Source: Agrocybe praecox (taxonomy: Eukaryota > Basidiomycota > Agaricomycetes > Agaricales > Agrocybaceae). Taken from it: a DNA stretch of 64,000 bases. The notes under the pieces are model-generated. The model ran no database searches. It was not told the DNA's origin and saw only the letters and a list, made by a program, of their open reading frames with translations. Positions 1-9,616 of this stretch are shown one piece after another. A program made the position numbers and the translations under genes. The stretch is taken from positions 2,976,001 through 3,040,000 of the forward strand of contig OZ024849.1 of the NCBI GenBank assembly GCA_964017145.1, given 5' to 3'. Position 1 is the stretch's first letter; each line of letters opens with the position of its first letter.

Positions 1-945
1 ATCCGCAATTAACAATGAATCAGATATTAATCTCGATTTGTACATTCTTCGTGGTTTTGAATCTCGTCTGGATTGGTGGAATGCCAATGAGAAATATCCG
101 GCAATAACATTGAACTTGGTCCATGACATATTTACTCTCTGGGTTACGAAGGTAAGTTATTAGTCCTTTGGGTTGAGAGTAGTCTAAAAATATCATGTCA
201 TCTTTAGGTGAAACAAACCGAAACTTTGGATGTCGTAATGGACGAAATTGCGAAAAAGGACCCCGTCTCGCATATCACTGAAGCCCTGGTGGAGTTTGGA
301 CTATCGCGGGACCGCAAAGGCAAGGGAAAGGCCGACGATCCGTCATTACCTGGCCCTAGTACAATGCCAAGCATTCCGCAGGAGCCGGTCAACATTGATG
401 CGCTCAAAACAGCTTTGCAGGCCAGTTTTGAATCATTTTCCAAAGGAAGAGAGGTCCTCGCCGCAGCGAAAAGTATTGTGGAAAATGGTGTTCATCAATC
501 CACACACCGTATTCAGGCAATCTCTATTCTAGAAAACATACATGCCGATGTTGGAAACCCCTTTCCAAATGACCGACTACATTCAAAATATTGCAAACAG
601 TACCCGAGCGTTCCTCGAAATAATTCCAAGCGAGGTGGAACATCAACCAACTATATCAAGCCACCAAAAAAACCTCGAATGCGCCGTAAACCTATTCCAT
701 CCTCGCATAACGTCAAATCCGGGAATGCCGATGACATCGTCAATAGCGGCTACGCGACCATGACCACCATGAGTGGTTTATCTGACCTCTCTGGTAGCTC
801 GAATGACTCAGAATACCTTGGACCTCACATCCCAACTTCAAACTCGGATATTGTGGAAATTATCCGTGTCGTAAATCATCCGGACTCTGAGCCCGCTATT
901 GACAGCCCTGATGATTTTTACACTAGTAACTCCGAAGATAATTAA
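1..945 (+). CDS. 3' end of an unknown protein-coding gene (5' end outside window)
   Basis: An open frame enters the window at base 2, runs to 151, is interrupted by a 56-nt intron (152-207, GTAAGT donor, TTTAG acceptor) and continues from 208 to a TAA at 943-945. The joined product has at least 290 residues. The N-terminal part contains LDWWNANEKYP, weakly reminiscent of the W-W-x-E-x-P stretch of hAT dimerisation regions, but the following SERxFS-type signature is absent, so I do not assign it. The rest is hydrophilic: a KGKGK patch, a basic PPKKPRMRRKP stretch near the middle that could be a nuclear signal, and an acidic, serine-rich tail. No family recognised. Its position next to transposon debris makes a transposon-related or rapidly evolving gene possible, but that is inference. 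Confidence 0.5.
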
Positions 946-1602
946 ATTTCGCAGCAGTTGTATTTCCATTACAAAGTATATCTGTCTAAATATAGTGCGC
1001 GGTCTTCATCTGGGTGTATTCAGGGCCCAATAAGTGCTGTCATGAAATCGGATGCAAATGCTCTGGATAAATGTGGTGTTTAACGCCGCAATTGACGTGC
1101 GATATTTCATAATTTTGCGGGACATCAACAGTCGATGACATACCTGCAAACCAAACAGGGCTTTAATATTTTCTTTGTGGTTTCAAATACCGGAGGAAAT
1201 GGATCATCCAGGTGGTGCTTTAATTTAACATTTTGGATGGAATGGGCTTTGTTTTGCCCTTAATATTAGAGAGGAATTTTGTATTCACATAATTAGCAAT
1301 GGCTTCAGTCAACGCAAGGATGTGCAATGGTATACTGCATAAGAGTAGTGGCTACTAGTAACAAGTCCCACCCATGCGCGAACTTAACTCGTCATTCCCG
1401 AGAGTATAATATCCGGCAATAGCCATGATGGTTGATTTCAATTGTAAAACTGTCGATCTTACTCGTTATTCCCGAGCATGTGATATCCGGCAATAGCTGT
1501 AATGGTTTTAACCAGGCCGGAAACAACGATTGCCTGCCAGCGTAATCCGCTAGGCCGTATGCTACGTTACAATGTACCCTGATCAGCCCAGCCATACACT
1601 AC
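946..1602. other. Non-coding gap with a diverged direct repeat
   Basis: No coding frame supported. AT-rich 3' flank of the upstream gene, then a 46-bp unit present twice (1388-1433 and 1462-1507). Upstream copia domains (RT, integrase) were looked for and are not recognisable here. Confidence 0.5.
1388..1507. repeat. Two diverged 46-bp direct repeats, period 74 bp
   Basis: 1388-1433 and 1462-1507 share CTCGT-ATTCCCGAG, then ATATCCGGCAATAGC and ATGGTT, with differences clustered in three short patches. The unit contains the near-palindrome ATCCGGCAAT. It lies just before the copia RNase H remnant. Function unknown. Confidence 0.6.
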
Positions 1603-2067
1603 GTGATGAATGTAGTCATAGGCCCACCCCATTTGGCACGTATACTACGTGTATTATGTCACCTTGGTTACTACGTTATTGTTAGGTACATATCAACTAG
1701 TCTATGTGCGACCGAATCAGAATATATCGGCCTTTGTTATGCAGGTCAACACTTAGCTTGGTTACGAAGTTTCTTTGAAGACATTGGGCACGAGCAAAAC
1801 AAACCAACGGACCTATTTTGCGATAATCAAGCCGCCATTACTCTTACGAAAGATGCTCAATTTCGAGCGCGAACAAAACATATTCAGCGAAAATATCATT
1901 TCCTCAGAGATGACATCGTTGGAAAAGGCCAGGCTGTTGTTCGTTTTGTACCAACAGAAGACAACGTTTCGGACATTTTCACCAAATCCCTTTCACACGA
2001 CAAACATTGGAAATTCTGCCAGGCCATGGGATTGCACGCTCGCCCGAGTGGGAGTGTTAAAATATAG
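1603..2067 (+). pseudogene. Ty1/copia Pol remnant, RNase H domain and C-terminus
   Basis: The frame encodes the end of a Ty1/copia polyprotein: the ESEYIGL motif (family S-T-E-A-E-Y), FCDNQAAI with the catalytic Asp, RTKHIQRKYHFLRD, and FVPTEDNVSDIFTKSL, the standard end of copia RNase H. The first ~30 residues of the frame do not match and the first catalytic region (the GYADADWAG-like strand) is missing, as are RT and integrase, so this is a 5'-truncated, dead copy. It ends 12 bases inside a typical copia polypurine/LTR junction (GTGGGAG then TGTTAAAATATAG). I see no intact partner that could mobilise it in this window. Confidence 0.85.
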
Positions 2068-2274
2068 TAACTACTACGAACCCCTTAGCCTTACCTAGTT
2101 GCGCCTTACGCGCGTATCATTTACTTCACGTGTTTCGTGCAACCCATACCACTAGCTTTCTTTTCACTTCATCCCTCAGTTCGTCACTATACGCACTGAG
2201 GTATGCTTATAGTCTACGCATTCTCGATACCTTACTAATGCTCTCTATGTAGTTTCTCACTCCGTGCTTCATAG
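2055..2274 (+). repeat. Copia 3' LTR (interrupted by a MITE at its end)
   Basis: Begins TGTTAAAATATAG directly after a purine-rich GAGTGGGAG tract, as expected for a copia 3' LTR, and runs to about the CTTCA at 2267-2271. The MITE at 2277-2645 lies immediately after it. Contains a sequence with all marks of a spliceosomal intron: 2201-2252, GTATGC donor, TACTAAT branch-like motif at 2233-2239, TATGTAG acceptor, 52 nt long. The outer LTR border is approximate because only one full LTR is present. Confidence 0.6.
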
Positions 2275-2276
2275 GT

Positions 2277-2645
2277 CAAGGGGTATGTAGTCTTGGAAAA
2301 AAAGACACAACCTTCTTTTTAGACGTACTTTGGGCTGGGAAATCCGAATCTGAAGTCAGATTTTTGCCAAAAGATCTCGTTGAAAAGTTATGGGCACTTT
2401 TGTATCTTGTGAGAAAAAAACCTGACACCCAATTCCAACCATTTTTCTCGACATCTCGCATCATTCTGCACACTTTCAAAAAAAAACTTCGGCCCAAATT
2501 GACCCCTCCCCTCCCCCATTTCCCTTTATGGTAACTCACCAACCATTCACAGGAAAAATTTCGGAGTTGCATTTTTCGATCTCCTAGCTATTTTCCGGTT
2601 CAAAGATAAGGTCGTGTTCTTTTTTCCAAAACTGCATACCCCTTG
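2277..2645. mobile_element. hAT-like MITE, 369 bp, with perfect 8-bp target duplication
   Basis: Termini start CAAGGGGTATG and end CATACCCCTTG; the inverted repeats continue imperfectly for about 45 bp on each side, through a GGAAAAAA/TTTTTTCC block. The element is flanked by TCATAGGT at 2269-2276 and again at 2646-2653, an exact 8-bp target site duplication as generated by hAT transposases, and the CA...TG ends fit. The interior has no coding capacity, so it is non-autonomous. It inserted at the 3' border of the copia LTR and is therefore younger than that copy. Confidence 0.9.
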
Positions 2646-2666
2646 TCATAGGTAGTATTATTCATA

Positions 2667-2711
2667 AGTTCGTCACTATACGCACTGAGTTTCTCACTCC
2701 GTGCTTCATAG
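2667..2711 (+). repeat. Intron-less second copy of an LTR segment
   Basis: The 45 bases match 2178-2200 joined directly to 2253-2274 without mismatch. What is missing relative to the first copy is exactly the GT...AG segment 2201-2252. Lies between the MITE and the hydrolase gene. Confidence 0.85.
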
Positions 2712-2872
2712 ATTCTGACAAATATGAGTGACCTTCAAATACTGACTCGGAGCCGTCGACTTCTCTTCCTCGCGCCATTCAAACAGCTGGGTGTTCATGT
2801 AGGTGTATTTTCGAGCAACATCAAAGACTTTGCTAACAGCTTTGCACATGATTCATAGCCTCAATACCGGAC

Positions 2873-3773
2873 ATGTCTCTTCCACCTCCTGGCGCAGATC
2901 AGGCGTACTGCAATGTTTCCGCGCTCGAAGCCGGACTTCTTCAACTACTAGATGAGATGTTTATCTCGAATGCTATCCCAGGTAAAATTACAGCAACGCC
3001 GTCCTTGTCATTTCTCTTGCGACACTCTCAAACGGAAAAGAAATTAGTGTTTGATTTGGGAGTTCGGAAGGACTTCGAGAACCATACGCCATATGTCATC
3101 GAGCTGATTAGGACTGTTATCCCGGTTGAAGTAACCCAAGATGCTGTCGAATCTCTTAGGAAAGGAGGCCTTGAGCCCGCCGACATCGATCACGTTTGCT
3201 TATCCCACTGTCACTGGGATCACGTAGGTGACACTCATCTATGATCTCTTTACCAAAAGCAAGTTCATCGTCGGAGAGGCATGTCAATCCCTTTTCCTAA
3301 ATGGTTATCCCACCGATCCCAAGAGTCCATTTGCATTAGACCTTCTTCCCGAAGGACGTACCGAGTTTCTCGATCCAAGTGGCTGGAAACCCCTCGGTCC
3401 ATTTCCTCGAGCGCTCGACTTTTACGGAGATGGGAGTCTCTATATGGTAGACGCTCCAGGGCATTTAGTAGGACATATGAACGTACTCGCGCGTACATCC
3501 TCAGACGGAGGATGGATATATCTTGCGGGAGATAGCGCTCATCATCGTAATCTTATCACCCTCGAATCGGACATCGCTGTCGGCTTCATGGCCCCAGACG
3601 GCCAACAACGCTGCGCGCACGACGATAAAGAGGCTGCCCACGAGCATATCCTACGCATCAACAAACTATTGCAGATACCTAGGGTCCAAGTCCTTCTGGC
3701 TCACGATGCGCCGTGGTATTTGAAGCATAAAGGCGGTGATTCATTTTGGCCTGGAAAAATACAGTCTTTGTGA
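2873..3773 (+). pseudogene. Metallo-beta-lactamase-fold hydrolase (AHL-lactonase-like) with a frame break
   Basis: Two frames together make a complete MBL-fold hydrolase of about 300 residues. Frame one (2873-3244) starts MSLPPPGADQAY and carries the metal motif SHCHWDHVGD (family HxHxDH). Frame two takes over at about 3240 and carries FIVG, PGHLVGH (third His), AGDSAHH (bridging Asp) and LLAHDAPWY (last His). The order and spacing fit the lactonase-like branch of the family. The frames are out of register because of a 7-base surplus near 3235-3247, where ATCT occurs twice; dropping 7 bases there gives the family spacing DTHLFTKSKF. No plausible intron covers it. So the gene is either a young pseudogene or contains an assembly/sequencing error. 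A probable 5'UTR intron (donor GTAGGT near 2800, acceptor CATAG near 2862) precedes the ATG. Confidence 0.7.
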
Positions 3774-4956
3774 ACAGTTATTCGGCTCGTTTGGACTATC
3801 ACCTCCTTCGAAGGTCGATTTTTTTTTGTTGATAGGGATCGTCTTCACTGCTTGTGATAAGTACTAGTTTTGGAACCGAGATTTTTAGCAAGTAAATAAT
3901 ACTAATAATACTAGAACGGTGTTGAAAATGTTGAATGATTTTCTTAGATGGATCGGATTTCCGATGAGTCGAGAGGAGTCTGCGCGCGCCGCGATCGCGC
4001 AACTTGGATTTACTCGCTAGCAGTAGTTTGAAGAAATTCCGGCTCAGAAAGGTCATCTCGTCGACCGTCTAATAATCCTTTTGGAAGATGGCAATGACTT
4101 GTGACTATCAGTAAAGCAATCCACAGTCGAATAATTGTTAACGAGCTGGACATGAGCGGGTGTCGTTCCCCGCGATCTGACGACCGGAAGACGACATTAA
4201 GAAGTTCAACGTTCACTGACGTCTAATTTCAACCAAAACTTCCCAGGCGACTGGAGCTGGCGTTCATGTAAGTAAATTTTCTTCATGTTTGACCGGTCGC
4301 GATTCAATGAACATTCAGCCTCAATCCAACAGGGTCGGGCAGTACAGCACCGACAGGATATGAGGAGCATTGTGGAGGGGCGATCGATCATGATGGACGT
4401 TCATAAAGATATCGAAGTCGAATGACATGGGTCGTTGGTGCCGATGAATACGAGTTGGATGTTGGCCTGGAAGGAGGACGTGAGACGGGAGATGCGAGAC
4501 GAGGCCTGATACGACGAGGACGAGTCCTTATTCATTTACTAGCATTACTTGTAGAGAGGGAGAGCATTGGTTATCCATATAATAATGTTCTTGCTGGTCT
4601 CGCTTTATATCCTGACTTTAGGGTTATAATTCACGGTCCATTCAAACTATTATATTTCCGATAACAGAAGCATTGTTGGTTATAATTCTCGAAATCAACA
4701 AGGTAGAAAAGATATCTAAGAAATCGAATTTTGGCACGTCAGGTGAATCTGAGGGAATCCAAGCATGTGATGCCGACCGGATGGGCCGAAACAGTCCATA
4801 TCTTCTTACAAACCGACCACCATTCTGTTCCCGACGTCGACGACATCCACCGCGTATTCAGCTACGCCATTGCGTAAACTGAAAGAATATAATCATAGGA
4901 ACCATGTTAGTCCCTCTGATTTCAGGATCGCTCGCCACTTACCACATGATTAATTT
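3774..4956. other. 1.2-kb gap without a supported gene
   Basis: Short frames only, none with recognisable domains or closing exon phases. A GTTCAT-GTAAGT ... TTCAG-CCTCAAT arrangement at about 4265-4325 resembles the untranslated intron just upstream of the hydrolase ATG, perhaps a decayed duplicate of that 5' region; I could not extend the likeness into coding sequence. Confidence 0.4.
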
Positions 4957-6411
4957 CTAATCATCCCTGCGCTTGCGCTTACGCCCACCAGTCCTAAGTC
5001 GAATCGTGAGTGACGATGTGAGTAAAAGACATAACAGACTTACATGTCTCCTGTTTGCGAATTGTTGTCCGGTTTCTCTAGCAAGACCGTCCGACTAAGC
5101 ATGCCCGGTATTCCTTGTCCTGCTACTGGGAGTCGGTCCGGATCATAGTCCTTGGCCAGCTTTTCTTCGACTTCCACGACGAAGCACGATCCGTACGGGT
5201 GGCTGAGACTATGATATGAGTGTATATATCGTTCCCAGAAGTAAATTCACTTACTCTTTGGCTCGGGGCTTTCTTTTCTTTGGTAATATGACAGGATTTG
5301 GACCGCTCGACGGTGAGAAAGACGGTGCAGGAGATAAACGGATTGTCGGCAGGTGGTAAGATGGGAGAGAGGGTGTCCCCGCCTCTAACGGGATGCCAGA
5401 GGGAGGACTGTAGGGACGCGGTCCATCAATGCTAGCAGGGGATGATGATTCTACGATTGCGCTCGTGTGCACATCAATATCGGTAACTGCTGGATATAAA
5501 AACCTTTTTTAATATGTTAGCTCATATCTTGCCCTCATTCGCCTTTGATGACATGATTGCTTACTCTGCCTTCTCTGTTTCGTTCCCAGTGATGAAATCT
5601 GACGACGATGGCGAAGCAGCCGTTCCATAGTCCCATCTTTGCACAATCATGTGAGTAAAGGTTTCATTTATACCAGCTCAAACGGCTTACTGTGCTTGAT
5701 ATTGTTCAGGAATTGAGCGGTTTGTAAGGAGCTGACTGCATATCGGATAACGCAGGTGTGGCGAATACAGGTTCGATGATACTGACGGTCCAGCGGGTAG
5801 ATCCATGGACAACGGTCTCCGATAGGACACCTGTGGGCTCCACATTGGATCCAACGGTACTGCTGTTTCGTCAGAAAAGCTTTGCAGGTAAATCAGCAAC
5901 CATCTTGTGTTATTATAGGTGGATACCTTACCGTGGTCGCTTTGCCACCCTTTGGTCGTCTTCCCCAGAAAATCCAAACAAGGCCACCTGCAGAAAGGAC
6001 AGCTCTGCTGCTGCCGCTGTGGGGGAATCAAACTTGTCAATCCAAAAATTTCCCCCTTGCTCGAATGGCCTAGAGCGTGCATCAGTGCAAATCCATCAAG
6101 AGTTCAGTTCCCTTTACTTGCCTTTGGCCATCCTCCTGCATGTGGTCCACGTAGCACATCCTATTGGAGTGCGCTGGCCATTCATGTAAATGGCCAGACA
6201 TTATTTGTAATTGGGTGTTGAGCTCTTCATGTGAGGAGCCGTTCCAATAATTCCCTCTAGCATAGGGTACTGGGGAGGGCTGGCTCATGTAGGAACGTAG
6301 GCTATGACAGGATGTTGGGTGGAACATCTCCGTCCCATTGTCATTTGAGTATGAGTCCGTTCTAGGGCCTGTGTCCGTCATATAGAGGAAATTGGGGGTG
6401 TGGTGGTTCAT
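4957..6411 (-). CDS. Cys/His-rich putative zinc-binding nuclear protein, unknown family
   Basis: Seven exons (minus strand: 6411-6118, 6016-5932, 5879-5691, 5636-5565, 5489-5255, 5208-5044, 4993-4957) give a 358-residue protein with every phase closing and introns of 46-101 nt. The N-terminal ~100 residues are Ser/His/Asn-rich. Residues ~102-165 are Cys/His-rich: SCPFCRWPC, a GWQSDH, then RWIQCGAHRCPIGDRC and QYHRTCIRH, a spacing that suggests one or two zinc sites of C2H2-like type, though not a textbook C2H2 finger. A basic helix (MERLLRHRRQ, TKQRRQ) follows, then a Pro/Ser-rich linker, KKRKPR, and an end with GGRKRKRRDD, both good nuclear signals. I infer a DNA-binding or nuclear regulatory role; no known family was recognised. 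Confidence 0.65.
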
Positions 6412-7200
6412 CTTGAGGGAGAAGAAGAATAGCGCGTCTTAGTTGAGTGGCTAGCTATGCCGAGTAACTTTCCCAGACATTGTTCTTCTTTTTTTTTTTG
6501 ACAGTTGTCCTTATTACCTAACACTCGTGGGTATAGACATCTCTAATTAGATATTCTGAGCCGCCCTAGAACATACTTTCATCAGTACTTACACGCCCTT
6601 TTACAAATGACAATCAAAGTGACCTCCTTAATATGCACACACAACTGGCTTCTTGATTATCGTGTTGATGATTTGTTTTACGATTGCTCTGATGGATATA
6701 AGCATGCCGTACAAATAGTCTTGTTTAGGTAAAAGAGTACTCGGATGAAGAACCGGTATCGCAATCCTCAGAATCACTCAATTGCGGAGTGGCTGAGTCG
6801 CCTGTTTAACTTCTTTTTTGGTGCGTCGACGTCAAACGCGCTCTCTGGAAGATACGAGAGATAAATTTAACTAGAATGTTCTTCTATCTTACCGAGCTCC
6901 TCTTTATGTATCACCATAATAGAAAAGATCTAGAAGTACTTGAAAAACAGCCAAAGGCCAACCCCTTGAAGTTTGTGTAACGAGAACAAGGATACAGTGA
7001 CGAGTCGTGGCATGCGCTTGGACTGCAGATGTTGATCCAGAAGCGAACGATTGGTTTCCGACAAACCGAGAGTACCGCAAACATGTAAACTTTAAGGATG
7101 ACGCGACGATAGAACTTAGCCAGCCAATGGTGTGTACTGGGACGGGGCAGCAGTTCGTTCGTCCAAGGAAAGTCGGTCGGTTCACTCGAGCTCCCCAAGC
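6412..7200. other. 0.8-kb gap, no supported gene
   Basis: Upstream region of the reverse-strand Cys/His-rich gene (its promoter should lie here) and 3' flank of the next reverse-strand gene. A T10 tract sits near 6491. Overlapping short frames at 6904-7204 have no recognisable features. Confidence 0.4.
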
Positions 7201-8366
7201 TCAATCATCACCCCGATGCAGACCTCGGTCGGCCGTCTCTTCTAATGACTGCCTTTGCGCTATCTGTGCTTCTTGTTTTATCGACACCTGCGCACTCGGG
7301 TATTTGTTGAACACGCTGTACGCTTGAGACGGCACTAGGAACTTGGCTTTTGCTTTCAATTCACCGAGCTGAGCTTCGCCCCGATTCTGATGAAGAGTCA
7401 ATACTTTTCATATGTATATAGATGCCGTATAATTAATACGTACAGACTTACATACATGGATATAACGAAATCCATTCCGAAATCTAAGCGCTCCACATTG
7501 AGAGGCTCAGGCGCCCATGAGGCTCTTCTGTGTCGAGAGGAGCCAGGAATCAGGGCTGGCTTAGGGGGTGAACGAGAAATCTAAACATATCCGTACAATT
7601 GATGATCTTGAGATTAATCATTAAGAAGCTCAGTAAAGTGAGACTATCTGGTCGATCCAACTTGAAGGTAGGGGTGGCAACTCCAGAAGATTGGTTATGT
7701 ACTGGGCGGGAAGTTTACCTGGTTTAACTGAAGGAAATATCAGATTTCATTCATTAGAATATGTTACCGATAAAGGAGCAAAAGATGTCAATACTACCGA
7801 GGGCCTGCCGCCAGCGCTCCAAACGCGTTTTCTTCCTACTAACTTCAGAACAAGTCAACATTTCATGGTGGGCGCAACGTAAACGTTTTCCATTCTTGCT
7901 TCCGCGTTCCTCAGTGAGCGAGAATGACTTGATCAAAATTGGACAAATACGTCTGCCTTTTAATGCACAAGTTAGATGATAGTGGGGGAGTCGCGTAATC
8001 TGTAATCTTGTCGTTCAACTTCGATAATCGTCTCTGCGTCACATATTAGTTCTTGAAGAGTCTGCCACCTCTCTATGTCTGCATTGGCAACATCTGGCTT
8101 TGAGACTTTCCTCGTAAAATTGACCGAAGCGTCTGAAAAACATGAGTTGAGCGTTATAATTAACGCGTTGACTCCAAGGAATTCTACCGTGAGACATATG
8201 TTTGACATTTAACTCCGCCATCAAACTCCTCTGGAACATCCGGAACATCTGGAGCCGAGATTAGTTGTATTATGTTTATGTCACGGTATGTATAGCCTCC
8301 ATTTCTTCTGCTCTCCTCTTCCAGTAACTGCCTTGTGCCTAACATCTGGACTGTGCTTCTCGTCAT
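7201..8366 (-). CDS. Hypothetical multi-exon protein, ~266 aa
   Basis: Six exons (8366-8207, 8132-8020, 7927-7798, 7727-7645, 7580-7452, 7386-7201) join with consistent phases across introns of 64-92 nt and end in a TGA at 7201, giving 266 residues. Some donors are weak (GTCAAA, GTTGAA, GTCTCA), so individual borders may shift. Visible traits: a charged region around SRKKTRLERWRQALG, a Pro-rich ELPPLPSSW segment, an Arg/Ser/Pro patch (RSPPKPALIPGSSRHRR) and a Gln/Glu-rich C-terminal helix region. No signal peptide or membrane segment. I do not recognise the family. The N-terminus (MTRSTVQML) is the first in-frame ATG but an upstream exon ending near 8430 is possible. Confidence 0.45.
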
Positions 8367-8668
8367 TATTTTCTTTCGACACCGCAGCAGGAAAAGGCTG
8401 TGCTTGGTCAGATATACATATACATACCTGGGGACGGAACTTGGACTAAATCACCACTCTCTTGCTGCCTTTTTACTATAGGACTTTGGAGAGCCCGGGA
8501 TTTGCTTCACTTCGATTATTGTGAACCGTGAACCGTGAAGAAATATCAGGTGAGTTGTACATAATCTCTCTTGGAGGATTAAACACAGGCTTATGTGCCT
8601 CTATGACTTTCAAAAGCCAGCCGGCCACCCCCAAGTCTTAACATCGCACCAGTCTAATACATAACACG

Positions 8669-9196
8669 ATGGCCAACGAGAAAGGATACTACACACCCGT
8701 CGAGAAGCCCGGTCAGGCGCACTACAACTCTTGTGCGTATTATCTCTCTCTTAGACCTTCGTCAAGGTCAAGACTAACGAAATACCACATGTAACTATGA
8801 CAGACCAATCCCATCCACCGCCACACATGCCCCAAGCCCAGCCGTACTATCCTCAAGGGCTACAACAGCATCAGCAGCAATATCAAGGGCAGCCCCAACC
8901 ACAAGTCATCTACGTCCAACAAGCACAGCCGTACCAACAGCAGCAGCCCAACAGGCCGTCGCAGGACGCTGATTCGTGTTGTCTACCGTGTGCTTGGTGA
9001 GTCATGGTTTCTCTAATTTTCTGTCATATTGTTTGGTTCAACGACGGCGTTCAACTGTCATTGTATCTATCCCATTGTCGGGTCCTGATGTTGAGATTGT
9101 TGTTGCAACCGTTGACTGACTGGAACATTTATTTTGAACAGCTGCGCCGGGTGTCTGGCAGCCATGTTCTGTTGCCCTTGTTTTATTTGCTGCTAG
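8669..9196 (+). CDS. CYSTM-like small cysteine-rich tail-anchored protein
   Basis: Three exons (8669-8732, 8804-8996, 9142-9196) give a 103-residue protein. It starts MANEKGYYTPVEKPGQAHY, continues with a Gln/Pro/Tyr-rich segment (many QQ and PQ pairs), and ends with a compact Cys-rich hydrophobic segment, DSCCLPCACCAGCLAAMFCC followed by PCFICC and the stop. This layout, polar Q/P/Y-rich head plus C-terminal Cys-rich transmembrane module, is that of CYSTM proteins, small tail-anchored plasma-membrane proteins linked to stress and metal tolerance in plants and yeasts. The last intron (9 kb region, 145 nt) splits the Cys-rich module: its donor falls within the TGC codon after LPCA. Phases close exactly. 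A role in stress at the plasma membrane is inferred from the family. Confidence 0.85.
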
Positions 9197-9616
9197 TACT
9201 TATGTATATTCGGCAAGACGATGAGTGTTATCGTCAATGATGGGATCGTGGGCTCTTTCTTTCTTTTGTTCGTATTGTTGTATCATCATCTAGGAATCCG
9301 AGTGGTTTCCTTCATTGACGGATGTAATACTTACGTTGTACGGTTGGACATATACGTTGATATTTTCTTTTGCTTCATCCTGTACAGTAGTTTAGTGTAT
9401 CCATTACGGACCTTTATCTATAGTATGCTTATAGTTCTATAATTTGTCTAAATATGATATGTACGTACATAGTCGTCAATGCTCCCGAATAGACAGATAT
9501 TCGCATATCAGATACCCGTCTGTCGTTCACGAATCACGAATCAGGGAGTCATTGGGATATCTGCTCTGGCAAAATCACTACTCGGGAAAAAATCAACCAA
9601 GCTGTCAACCATTCAT
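9197..9616. other. Convergent intergenic region
   Basis: 3' ends of the CYSTM-like gene (+) and the MDP1 gene (-) meet here. T-rich, with ATAATTT and similar poly(A)-like signals; no coding frame supported. Confidence 0.5.

Noticed and set aside
1..151. hAT transposase dimerisation region (LDWWNANEKYP)
   Set aside because: Only the W-W...P spacing fits; the SERxFS-like and catalytic parts are absent, and the following exon is unrelated.
1392..1595. Reverse frame containing YGLADYAGRQ, like the copia GYxDADYAG strand
   Set aside because: On the strand opposite to the copia remnant, and the match is short; coincidence is likely.
2276..2572. 98-codon reverse frame inside the MITE
   Set aside because: Starts in the terminal repeat, no transposase motif; chance frame in a non-autonomous element.
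3227..3262. 36-nt GT...AG intron as explanation for the MBL frame break
   Set aside because: Too short, and splicing it leaves the downstream family frame out of register and deletes conserved residues.
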